Shown here: positions 6,498-12,625 of the stretch, in pieces | How the letters are laid out: every line of letters starts with the position of its first letter | Numbering within the stretch: position 1 is the stretch's first letter | NCBI GenBank assembly: GCA_018780025.1 | Contig: JADMKH010000202.1 | Coordinates: 1-16,620, forward strand | Direction of reading: 5' to 3' | Length of the DNA: 16,620 bases | Source: Thiobacillus sp. | Lineage (GTDB): Bacteria > Pseudomonadota > Gammaproteobacteria > Burkholderiales > Thiobacillaceae | Notes under the pieces: generated by a model | What the model saw: the letters and a program-made list of their open reading frames with translations, nothing else | Told to the model about the DNA's origin: nothing | The model's database searches: none | Program-made: the position numbers and the translations under genes

Positions 6498-7754
6498 ATG
6501 AACATCGGTCGCTACGAGGTCCTCGACGAAATCGGTCATGGCGCAATGGGCACAGTCTGGCGTGCGCGCGACCCGCTGATCGAACGTACGGTTGCGATCA
6601 AAACCGTGGCAATCGCAAAATTACGCCAGGATGATGCAGACGCTGAAACGCGCTTTTTACGCGAAGCGCAAAGTGCCGGCCGGCTGTCGCATCCCAATAT
6701 AGTGACCATTTTCGATGTGGGCGAAACTGACGAACTCGCTTACATCGCCATGGAATATCTCCCCGGTGCGACCTTGCGCGACGTCATGAACAACGGTCTA
6801 ATGCCACTCGACCTGGCGCTCGATACCACACTGCAAATGGCCGAGGCACTGGCGTTTGCTCACGAGCACGGTGTTATCCATCGCGATGTCAAACCCGCCA
6901 ATGTGGTTGTCACAGGACGCAACGGGCGCATCAAGCTGACTGACTTCGGAATTGCGCACCTGACCAATAGCGGCCATACCCTGGCGGGACAAATGCTCGG
7001 GTCGCCCCGCTACATGTCACCCGAACAAGCGATGGGCCGGGAAGTGGATGGGCGCTCAGATATCTTTTCGCTGGGTGCGGTACTTTACGAAATGCTGACC
7101 GCACACTATGCATTCGACGGCGATAGCCTGCCGTCTATTGTCTATCGGGTGATACATGAACCCCCCGCCGCCGCATCCACCCTTCGTCCCAATCTACGCA
7201 CCGAACTGGTTGATCTGCTCACGCGCATGCTGCACAAGAATCCGGATGCCCGACCGGACGCCCGAACGCTGGTCAATGATCTGCATGCGCTTGCAGCGAG
7301 CATGGCACGCAAACCCGACATCCCCCCCAGCAACCAGGTGCCCCGCTTACTGCCTGCGTTGGCATTTGGAACGCCCTTGGTCGTATTCTTATTGATCGGG
7401 CTGGGACTCATCGTAATCGAGCACTTTATCGAGAAGTCTCAGCCATCGATCCGAACCACGCAAAACGCACGCACATCGAATGTCAGTATGACTGCAACCG
7501 CACCATCGACACTCACTGAAGACACCTTGCCTGACGCCACCACTGGCCCCAGGCAATCAAACCCGATCCAGACGGATGCCTACTTGATCGGGCTCGACAA
7601 GAAACAGGTTGAACTGCGCATCAAACGCACAGAACTGCTGCTGGAATACACCGAACAGTATCCCGATGTCGTGCAAATTGATCGCCAGCTAGAACAGCTG
7701 CGGGAAGAACGTCGCAAGCACGTGCGGCAATTGCAGAAAAACCTGAAAAACTGA
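6498..7754 (+). CDS. Membrane-anchored Ser/Thr protein kinase (Hanks type) with C-terminal coiled coil
   Basis: A 418-residue eukaryotic-like kinase. The catalytic domain (about 6-275) has all key elements: glycine loop GHGAMG at 13-18, Lys35 in VAIK, Glu56 in the C helix, catalytic loop HRDVKPAN at 128-135 with Asp130, DFG at 149-151 and SPE at 174-176. It should therefore be active. A hydrophobic helix at about 284-307 anchors it in the membrane, kinase inside. The periplasmic part is a Ser/Thr-rich linker, then a charged helix (360-418) likely to form a coiled coil; there are no PASTA repeats. That helix contains LLLEYTEQYPDVV at 380-392, reminiscent of a motif in polysaccharide chain-length determinant proteins. 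It starts 13 bases after the SDR stop with only a weak ribosome binding site, so it may belong to the hpn operon. Substrates are unknown and no phosphatase gene is nearby. Confidence 0.93.
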   Translation: MNIGRYEVLDEIGHGAMGTVWRARDPLIERTVAIKTVAIAKLRQDDADAETRFLREAQSAGRLSHPNIVTIFDVGETDELAYIAMEYLPGATLRDVMNNGLMPLDLALDTTLQMAEALAFAHEHGVIHRDVKPANVVVTGRNGRIKLTDFGIAHLTNSGHTLAGQMLGSPRYMSPEQAMGREVDGRSDIFSLGAVLYEMLTAHYAFDGDSLPSIVYRVIHEPPAAASTLRPNLRTELVDLLTRMLHKNPDARPDARTLVNDLHALAASMARKPDIPPSNQVPRLLPALAFGTPLVVFLLIGLGLIVIEHFIEKSQPSIRTTQNARTSNVSMTATAPSTLTEDTLPDATTGPRQSNPIQTDAYLIGLDKKQVELRIKRTELLLEYTEQYPDVVQIDRQLEQLREERRKHVRQLQKNLKN

Positions 7755-7761
7755 ATTGAAA

Positions 7762-7791
7762 TGGAAGCCACATGAATACCCGTGGCTTCCA
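7762..7791. terminator. Hairpin between convergent kinase and amt genes, probable bidirectional terminator
   Basis: A perfect 10-bp inverted repeat, TGGAAGCCAC (7762-7771) and GTGGCTTCCA (7782-7791), with a 10-base loop. It sits in the 72-base gap between the kinase stop (7754) and the amt stop (7827), which face each other. On the minus strand the stem is followed by TTTCAATTCAGTTTTT, a moderately U-rich tail. On the plus strand there is no clear T-tract, so termination there may be weaker. Confidence 0.6.
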
Positions 7792-7826
7792 GTCCGCGGT
7801 TGATCCAACCGGAATATCAGGAATTA

Positions 7827-9029
7827 TTACCAGTTGGTTTCGCGTTCGGCTGTTGCGGAAACCTTGTGAATACTGAGGTCTGCGCCATTGAATTCCGCTT
7901 CGGCATCCAGGCGCAATCCCATAAGCTGTTTGAGTACGCCATACACCACCAGGCTACCGACCAGCGCCACCACCACGCCGCCCAGGGTCCCAATCGCTTG
8001 CGACGCCAGGCTCACGCCGCCCATCCCGCCCAGCGCCTTGGCCCCAAAAATCCCTGCGGCGATGCCGCCCCACGCGCCGCATAAGCCGTGCAATGGCCAG
8101 ACTCCAAGTACATCGTCTATTTTCCAGCGATTCTGGGTCACCATAAACATCCAGACAAACAGCGCACCGGCAATCGCGCCGGTGGCCAGTGCGCCCAGCG
8201 GATGCATCAGATCAGAGCCGGCACACACCGCCACCAGACCGGCCAGCGGGCCGTTGTGGATGAAGCCCGGGTCATTGCGGCCAATCACCAGGGCAGCCAA
8301 GGTGCCACCCACCATCGCCATCAGCGAATTGACGGCCACTAGCCCCGACACCGCCTCGATCAGCTGCGCCGACATCACGTTGAAGCCGAACCAGCCCACC
8401 GTGAGTATCCATGCACCCAATGCCAGAAACGGGATATTCGACGGGGGGTGGGCCGAGACCATGCCGTCTTTATTGTAGCGGCCACGGCGCGCACCCAGCA
8501 GCAGAACTGCAGGCAGGGCTATCCACCCCCCCATTGCATGCACCACGACCGACCCGGCAAAGTCGTGGAAGCTTGCACCAAAGGTCAAAGCCAACCAGTC
8601 CTGAATGCCGTAATTACCGTTCCAGACAATGCCTTCAAAGAAAGGGTAAACCAATCCGACCAGCGCAAAAGTGGCCGCCAGCTGAGGGTTGAAGCGCGCA
8701 CGCTCGGCAATGCCGCCCGACACAATCGCCGGTATGGCTGCTGCAAACGTCAGCAGGAAAAAGAATTTGACCAGGTCGTAGCCATTTTTTGCTGACAGAA
8801 CCTCAGCACTGGAAAAGAAGCTGACACCATAGGCCACGCTGTAACCAATGAAAAAGTAGGCAATGGTCGAGACTGAAAAGTCGGTGATGATTTTGACCAG
8901 GGCATTGACCTGGTTTTTCTTGCGAACGGTACCCAGCTCCAGAAAGGCAAAGCCGGCATGCATGGCGAGCACCATGATGCCCCCCAACAACACGAACAAC
9001 ACATCACTGCCTGATTTCAATGCTTCCAT
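7827..9029 (-). CDS. amt: Ammonium transporter, Amt family
   Basis: Inner-membrane channel-like transporter that takes up ammonium. The 400-residue product is rich in hydrophobic helices (about 11 expected). The conserved pore His pair is present at His164 (VVVHAMGGW) and His314 (WPLHGLCGAWG), with Asp156 in FHDFAGS and the signature FAAAIPAIVSGGIAER at about 95-110. The frame is open to a TTG at 9062, but ATG 9029-9027 is preferred because GGGGGTG lies 6 bases upstream and the protein then starts normally. The C-terminal tail ending NGADLSIHKVSA is typical of a proteobacterial Amt group. There is no glnK or PII gene beside it. The upstream region suggests sigma-54/NtrC control (separate entries). 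Annotators may call it amtB. Confidence 0.95.
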   Translation of the reverse strand: MEALKSGSDVLFVLLGGIMVLAMHAGFAFLELGTVRKKNQVNALVKIITDFSVSTIAYFFIGYSVAYGVSFFSSAEVLSAKNGYDLVKFFFLLTFAAAIPAIVSGGIAERARFNPQLAATFALVGLVYPFFEGIVWNGNYGIQDWLALTFGASFHDFAGSVVVHAMGGWIALPAVLLLGARRGRYNKDGMVSAHPPSNIPFLALGAWILTVGWFGFNVMSAQLIEAVSGLVAVNSLMAMVGGTLAALVIGRNDPGFIHNGPLAGLVAVCAGSDLMHPLGALATGAIAGALFVWMFMVTQNRWKIDDVLGVWPLHGLCGAWGGIAAGIFGAKALGGMGGVSLASQAIGTLGGVVVALVGSLVVYGVLKQLMGLRLDAEAEFNGADLSIHKVSATAERETNW

Positions 9030-9060
9030 GCAACACCCCCAATTGAATTGCAGTGCTATC

Positions 9061-9077
9061 AAGCAATTAATGTTCCA
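9061..9077 (-). promoter_or_regulatory. Sigma-54 (RpoN) -24/-12 promoter of amt
   Basis: Read on the minus strand, TGGAAC-ATTAA-TTGCT matches the sigma-54 consensus TGGCAC-N5-TTGCW at all but one base. The invariant GG and GC are 10 bases apart, as required. The predicted start near 9051 leaves a leader of about 22 bases with the GGGGGTG ribosome binding site before the amt ATG. Ammonium transporter genes are classical NtrC/RpoN targets, which fits. Confidence 0.75.
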
Positions 9078-9083
9078 TCAATC

Positions 9084-9096
9084 TATATCATTGATA
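9084..9096 (-). promoter_or_regulatory. Possible IHF binding site upstream of amt
   Basis: The minus-strand sequence TATCAATGATATA matches the IHF consensus WATCAANNNNTTR except at one base. It lies at about -33 to -45 from the predicted sigma-54 start, between the promoter and the possible NtrC site, where DNA bending is often used. It overlaps a 13-base palindrome (ATATCA-T-TGATAT, 9085-9097), so another regulator could use the same DNA. Confidence 0.35.
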
Positions 9097-9132
9097 TCAC
9101 AGCAGAGTGTGTATCGATGCGAGTCAACATCG

Positions 9133-9144
9133 CCCCATATGGGG
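9133..9144. repeat. 12-bp perfect palindrome CCCCATATGGGG in the amt control region
   Basis: A perfect dyad lying about 85-90 bases upstream of the predicted amt start and 34 bases downstream of the tatC stop. It could be an operator or the stem of a small hairpin (GCCCC/GGGGC around a 5-base loop on the minus strand). No T-tract follows it, so a role as the tat operon terminator is doubtful. Confidence 0.4.
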
Positions 9145-9160
9145 GCATGCCGAAACATCG

Positions 9161-9177
9161 CGCACCATTTTGATACA
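9161..9177. promoter_or_regulatory. Possible NtrC enhancer site for amt
   Basis: The plus-strand sequence CGCACCATTTTGATACA fits the NtrC dyad TGCACCAnnnTGGTGCA with a nearly perfect left half (GCACCA) and two substitutions in the right half (TGGTGCA to TGATACA). Its centre is about 118 bases upstream of the predicted sigma-54 start, a usual enhancer distance. It directly abuts the tatC stop codon. Confidence 0.45.
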
Positions 9178-10047
9178 TTATCGGGTTGGGGTTGGGTCAG
9201 CCTTTTCCTGGTCTGGTGCGTCAGGTTTAGCCGGGCCGGATTCAGACTTGCCTGCCTCAGCCTCAATGCGATCAAATTCCGAATCCATCTCGGATTCGCT
9301 CATCGGCGTGTAATCCGCATCCTCTTGTGGCTTGGGTTTGGTAATCAGCACTGAAACAAGAATGCCAATTTCATACAGAATCCATAGCGGAACGGCGAGC
9401 ATGAACTGGGAAATGATATCTGGCGGAGTGAAAATGGCACCCACTACAAATGCGCCCACAATGACATAAGAACGAACCTCGCGCAGCTTCGCAATTGAGA
9501 CCATCCCCATTTTGACCAGCAGCACCACAGCAACCGGCACTTCGAATGTGATGCCAAACGCCATGAACAGGGTCATCACAAAATCGAGATACTTGCCGAT
9601 GTCTGTCATCACCGCCACCCCTTCCGGGGCAACGCCGACAACAAAGCCAAACACGACCGGAAACACCAGGAAGTAAGCGAACGACATGCCCAACAAAAAG
9701 AGAATCACACTGGCGATTACCAGCGGCACGCCAATGCGCCTTTCATGCTGATACAAACCGGGCGCCACAAATGCCCACACCTGATAAAACACCCACGGCA
9801 TGGCCAATAAAAACGCCGCCATCATGGTGACTTTGATCGGCACGAAAAAGGGCGTGGTCACTTCAGTGGCAATCATCTGTCCACCCTTGGGCAGCGCTGC
9901 CAGCATAGGCTGGGCTAACAGCGCATAAATATCCTGCGCCCATGGAAACAGCGCAATAAAAATAATGACCACAGCCAGCACCGCGCGCAGCAAGCGATCC
10001 CGCATTTCAATGAGATGCGAGACAAAGGAGTTTTCGGATTCGCTCAT
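9178..10047 (-). CDS. tatC: TatC, twin-arginine translocase core subunit
   Basis: Polytopic inner-membrane protein that binds twin-arginine signal peptides and, with TatB, forms the receptor for folded-protein export. The 289-residue protein shows the N-terminal FVSHLIEMRDRL motif (8-19, with Glu14), six hydrophobic helices, and the conserved LYQHERR loop. After the last helix there is an unusually long acidic, proline-rich tail of about 50 residues, starting near KPKPQEDAD. E. coli TatC is 258 residues, so the tail accounts for the extra length. ATG 10047-10045 overlaps the tatB stop by four bases (ATGA). It is the last gene of the his-hinT-tat operon; I see no convincing terminator after it. 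Confidence 0.96.
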   Translation of the reverse strand: MSESENSFVSHLIEMRDRLLRAVLAVVIIFIALFPWAQDIYALLAQPMLAALPKGGQMIATEVTTPFFVPIKVTMMAAFLLAMPWVFYQVWAFVAPGLYQHERRIGVPLVIASVILFLLGMSFAYFLVFPVVFGFVVGVAPEGVAVMTDIGKYLDFVMTLFMAFGITFEVPVAVVLLVKMGMVSIAKLREVRSYVIVGAFVVGAIFTPPDIISQFMLAVPLWILYEIGILVSVLITKPKPQEDADYTPMSESEMDSEFDRIEAEAGKSESGPAKPDAPDQEKADPTPTR

Positions 10048-10520
10048 GCAGTCTTTCCGGCGCTATCGCTGCGTGCTGTTTCCACTACGGCAGCGAACGC
10101 TGAGGCATTATTTTGATCGGGTTCGTCAAGCGGCAGGCTTTGTTGCAGCTTTGTATGATCCTGCGCCTGTTTCACCGGCGGCTCGCTCAGCGGAGGGCGC
10201 GTTTCCAATTCACCCATTGCAGTCACAGCATTGCCGATATTGTCCGTTTCATCGCGCAGATAATCATCCACCACGGTGGCCTGCTGTTTCAAATCGGTAA
10301 CTGACGAATCAATCGATTCCTTGAATTGCTGCCCGGCACGCTTTAACTCGTCGAGTTCCATTTCGCGACCGATATCGGATTTCACATCCAACACATAGCG
10401 CTGCAAGCGGCCGTACAAATGACCCGCCGTGCGCGCCACTTTGGGCAGGCGTTCAGGGCCAATGACGATCAGTGCTACTACACCGATCATGAGGAGTTCA
10501 CTAAAACCAATATCAAACAT
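10044..10520 (-). CDS. tatB: TatB, twin-arginine translocase subunit
   Basis: Single-span membrane protein that partners TatC in the signal-peptide receptor complex. The 158-residue product begins MFDIGFSELL, with the TatB-typical Glu8. A transmembrane helix (about 6-21) ends in GPERLP and is followed by an amphipathic helix with RTAGHLYGRL. The C-terminal half is charged and low in complexity, as usual. The ATG at 10520-10518 has no recognisable Shine-Dalgarno sequence. A stem-loop ends 13 bases upstream of it (separate entry). It overlaps tatC by four bases. Confidence 0.94.
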   Translation of the reverse strand: MFDIGFSELLMIGVVALIVIGPERLPKVARTAGHLYGRLQRYVLDVKSDIGREMELDELKRAGQQFKESIDSSVTDLKQQATVVDDYLRDETDNIGNAVTAMGELETRPPLSEPPVKQAQDHTKLQQSLPLDEPDQNNASAFAAVVETARSDSAGKTA

Positions 10521-10533
10521 GTCAGGTCGAGGT

Positions 10534-10574
10534 GCGGGATGGAGTCAATCGCTTCTGCAACCTGCCCATCCCGC
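10534..10574 (-). other. Stem-loop in the tatA-tatB intergenic region
   Basis: A perfect 9-bp inverted repeat, GCGGGATGG (10534-10542) and CCATCCCGC (10566-10574), with a 23-base loop. It fills most of the 65-base gap between tatA and tatB, and its 3' base lies 13 bases before the tatB start codon. No T-tract follows, so it is not a classical terminator. A role in RNA processing, in stabilising the upstream tatA message or in limiting tatB translation is possible but inferred. Confidence 0.5.
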
Positions 10575-10585
10575 CAGCCCCGTTT

Positions 10586-10801
10586 TCAGGAATGATGTTT
10601 GTCCTTGACCTCGACGTCGATGGTATGACCGCCCTCTTCGGTTTTGTCGCCGAGCTTGGTCGTGTCTTCCTTGATGCCTTCTTTGAAACCCTTTACTGCG
10701 CCGCCCAGGTCACTGCCGATATTCCGCAGTTTCTTGGTACCGAAAATCAACAGCACAACAGCCAGAACAATCAGCCAATGCCAGATGCTAAAGCTACCCA
10801 T
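10586..10801 (-). CDS. tatA: TatA, twin-arginine translocase pore-forming subunit
   Basis: Small membrane protein that oligomerises to form the transport pathway of the Tat system. The 71-residue sequence has a short N-terminus with His at position 8 (MGSFSIWHW), a transmembrane helix to about residue 20, the FGTKKLRNIGSDLGGAVKGFKEG hinge and amphipathic helix reported here by its ends only (FGTKKL, about 20-25, to FKEG, about 39-42), and a charged tail. It begins 18 bases after hinT, with a strong ribosome binding site AAGGAG. This strong start, against none visible for tatB, fits the known need for TatA in excess. Confidence 0.95.
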   Translation of the reverse strand: MGSFSIWHWLIVLAVVLLIFGTKKLRNIGSDLGGAVKGFKEGIKEDTTKLGDKTEEGGHTIDVEVKDKHHS

Positions 10802-10808
10802 GGTAAGT

Positions 10809-10814
10809 CTCCTT
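10809..10814 (-). promoter_or_regulatory. Strong ribosome binding site of tatA
   Basis: AAGGAG on the minus strand with a 7-base spacer to the tatA ATG at 10801-10799. It is one of the best Shine-Dalgarno matches in the his-tat operon, where most genes rely on overlaps or weak sites. Confidence 0.7.
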
Positions 10815-10819
10815 ATTGA

Positions 10820-11164
10820 TTAACTTTGAGCGTGGGGAGCGGGTTCGCCCCCACCAAAAACATGTACATGAATGTGAAAGACTTCCTGGCCACCGCCGCG
10901 GCCAGTGTTGATCAGTGTTTTAAAGCCAGCGCTGAGCCCCAGTTCTTTTGCCAAACGGGGCGCCAGCAGCAACATCTTGCCCAGCAAGCTTTCATGCTCA
11001 GGCATGCACTCGGCAAGCGTGGCGATATGCAGCTTCGGGATAATCAGCACATGCACGCGCGCGAATGGATGAATGTCATGAAAAGCCAGCAATTCATCGT
11101 CTTCGTAGACCTTGCCGCTCGGCAATTCACCGGCCGCAATTTTGCAGAATATGCAGTCACTCAT
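10820..11164 (-). CDS. hinT: HIT-family purine nucleoside phosphoramidase (HinT)
   Basis: Cytoplasmic histidine-triad hydrolase acting on adenosine 5'-phosphoramidates and acyl-adenylates. The 114-residue protein has the N-terminal CIFCKIAAGE motif with Cys4 and Cys7, and the signature HIHVHVFGG at 97-105, with His99 as the expected nucleophile. It starts inside the end of hisE (8-base overlap) and ends 18 bases before tatA, so it links the histidine and Tat genes in one operon. Its position after hisE is a conserved feature of betaproteobacteria; no direct role in histidine synthesis is established. Confidence 0.95.
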   Translation of the reverse strand: MSDCIFCKIAAGELPSGKVYEDDELLAFHDIHPFARVHVLIIPKLHIATLAECMPEHESLLGKMLLLAPRLAKELGLSAGFKTLINTGRGGGQEVFHIHVHVFGGGEPAPHAQS

Positions 11165-11474
11165 GTCGATTCGCCTTTTCCATCAAGCCGGACAAACCTT
11201 CGCGACGTGCCAGCTCATTCAGCACATCTGCTGGCTTCAGTCCTTTGTGCGCCAGCAGCACAAGCGTATGAAACCATAAATCAGCGACTTCGTAGATGAT
11301 CTTTTCGGCCTGGTCGTCTTTGGCCGCCATAACGGTCTCGGTCGCCTCTTCGCCTATCTTTTTCAGAATGGCGTCAGTGCCCTTGGCATAGAGCCTGGCC
11401 ACATAGGAACTGTCGGGCGATGCGGATTTGCGCGCCTCCAGGATTTCGGCGAGGCGGTCGAGAATATCGCTCAT
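11157..11474 (-). CDS. hisE: Phosphoribosyl-ATP diphosphatase (HisE)
   Basis: Second step of histidine biosynthesis: removes diphosphate from phosphoribosyl-ATP to give phosphoribosyl-AMP. The 105-residue helical protein has the MazG-like metal-binding pattern KKIGEEATETVMAAKD followed by YEVADLWFHTLVLLA. It is a separate gene here, whereas enterobacteria fuse it to hisI. ATG 11474-11472 overlaps the hisI stop by four bases (ATGA), and the gene's end overlaps the hinT start by 8 bases. Confidence 0.96.
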   Translation of the reverse strand: MSDILDRLAEILEARKSASPDSSYVARLYAKGTDAILKKIGEEATETVMAAKDDQAEKIIYEVADLWFHTLVLLAHKGLKPADVLNELARREGLSGLMEKANRHE

Positions 11475-11857
11475 TGACTGTAGATCTCCGCGGGGTCTTT
11501 CAGTACCGGGGCGGTTGCCACCCAGTGGCCGCCTTCCAGCTTCTGAAAAAAACAGGAACGTCGCCCGGTATGACAGGCGATCCCGCCCAGCTGTTCAATT
11601 TTCAGCAGCACCACGTCGTTGTCGCAGTCCAGCCGGATTTCGCTGACGTTTTGCACATGGCCGGATTCCTCGCCCTTGCGCCACAGCTTGTTGCGCGAGC
11701 GCGACCAATACACGCCCCGTAGGGTGCGCGCGGTTTCTTCCAGTGCTTCGCGGTTCATCCACGCCACCATCAGGATTTCACCGCTGACGGCATCCTGGGC
11801 GATCGCCGGCACCAGGCCTTGCGCGTCCCATTTGACGGCATCGAGCCAGTCGCTCAC
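11471..11857 (-). CDS. hisI: Phosphoribosyl-AMP cyclohydrolase (HisI)
   Basis: Third step of the pathway: opens the adenine ring of phosphoribosyl-AMP, using zinc and magnesium. The 128-residue protein carries the metal-site residues Asp77, Cys78, Asp79, Asp81 (LDCDND) and the Cys95 and Cys102 ligands in GGIACHTGRRSCFF. It starts with GTG at 11857-11855, overlapping the hisF stop as GTGA, which implies coupled translation. It overlaps hisE by four bases at the other end. Confidence 0.96.
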   Translation of the reverse strand: MSDWLDAVKWDAQGLVPAIAQDAVSGEILMVAWMNREALEETARTLRGVYWSRSRNKLWRKGEESGHVQNVSEIRLDCDNDVVLLKIEQLGGIACHTGRRSCFFQKLEGGHWVATAPVLKDPAEIYSQ

Positions 11858-12609
11858 AGCCGCACCTCGATGCCGTGCTGCTTCATGTAGCGCTTGGCTT
11901 CTTCAATGCCAAATTCGCCGAAATGGAAAATGCTTGCCGCCAGCACCGCATCGGCACGGCCTTCCCTGATCCCGTCGACCAGATGTTGCAGGGTGCCCAC
12001 GCCGCCGCTGGCGATGATGGGAATGTCGACCGCATCGGAAATCGCGCGGTTCAGTTCCAGATCAAACCCGCTCTTGGTGCCATCCCGATCCATCGAGGTG
12101 AGCAACAGCTCGCCCGCACCGTAGGCTTCCATTTTTTTTGCCCACTCGATTGCATCAAGCCCGGTGGCGGTACGACCACCGTGGGTGAAAACTTCCCAGT
12201 AGGCGCCGACGCGCTTGGAATCGATCGCCACCACGATGCACTGATTGCCGTAACGGTCGGCCGCATCCTTGACCAGTTGCGGATTGTTGACCGCTGAGGT
12301 GTTGATGCTGACCTTGTCCGCCCCCGCATTCAGCAGACGCTGGATATCGGCCACCGCACGAACCCCGCCGCCCACGGTCAAGGGAATAAACACTTCCGAT
12401 GCAACGGCTTCGATAATGTGAAGGATCAGATCGCGATTGTCGGATGAAGCGGTGATGTCAAGAAACGTCAGTTCATCCGCACCCTCTTCATTATAGCGGC
12501 GCGCGATTTCGACTGGATCGCCGGCGTCTTTCAGTTCAACAAAGTTGGTGCCTTTGACCACGCGGCCATTCGTGACATCGAGACAGGGAATGATGCGTTT
12601 GGCTAGCAT
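11854..12609 (-). CDS. hisF: Imidazole glycerol phosphate synthase, cyclase subunit (HisF)
   Basis: With HisH it turns the HisA product PRFAR plus ammonia into imidazole glycerol phosphate and AICAR. The 251-residue beta/alpha barrel starts MLAKRIIPCLDV, with catalytic Asp11 and Asp130 (VVAIDSK). Phosphate-binding loops TVGGGVR (about 78-84) and ASGGVG are present. The open frame runs upstream to 12795 inside hisA, but ATG 12609 is the conserved start. It follows hisA by 16 bases and overlaps hisI by four. Confidence 0.97.
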   Translation of the reverse strand: MLAKRIIPCLDVTNGRVVKGTNFVELKDAGDPVEIARRYNEEGADELTFLDITASSDNRDLILHIIEAVASEVFIPLTVGGGVRAVADIQRLLNAGADKVSINTSAVNNPQLVKDAADRYGNQCIVVAIDSKRVGAYWEVFTHGGRTATGLDAIEWAKKMEAYGAGELLLTSMDRDGTKSGFDLELNRAISDAVDIPIIASGGVGTLQHLVDGIREGRADAVLAASIFHFGEFGIEEAKRYMKQHGIEVRL

Positions 12610-12625
12610 GACCGATGATTCCGGA

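Noticed and set aside
9030..9062. TTG start at 9062 for amt, adding 11 residues
   Set aside because: ATG 9029 has a G-rich ribosome binding site, and the predicted sigma-54 transcript starts near 9051, downstream of that TTG.
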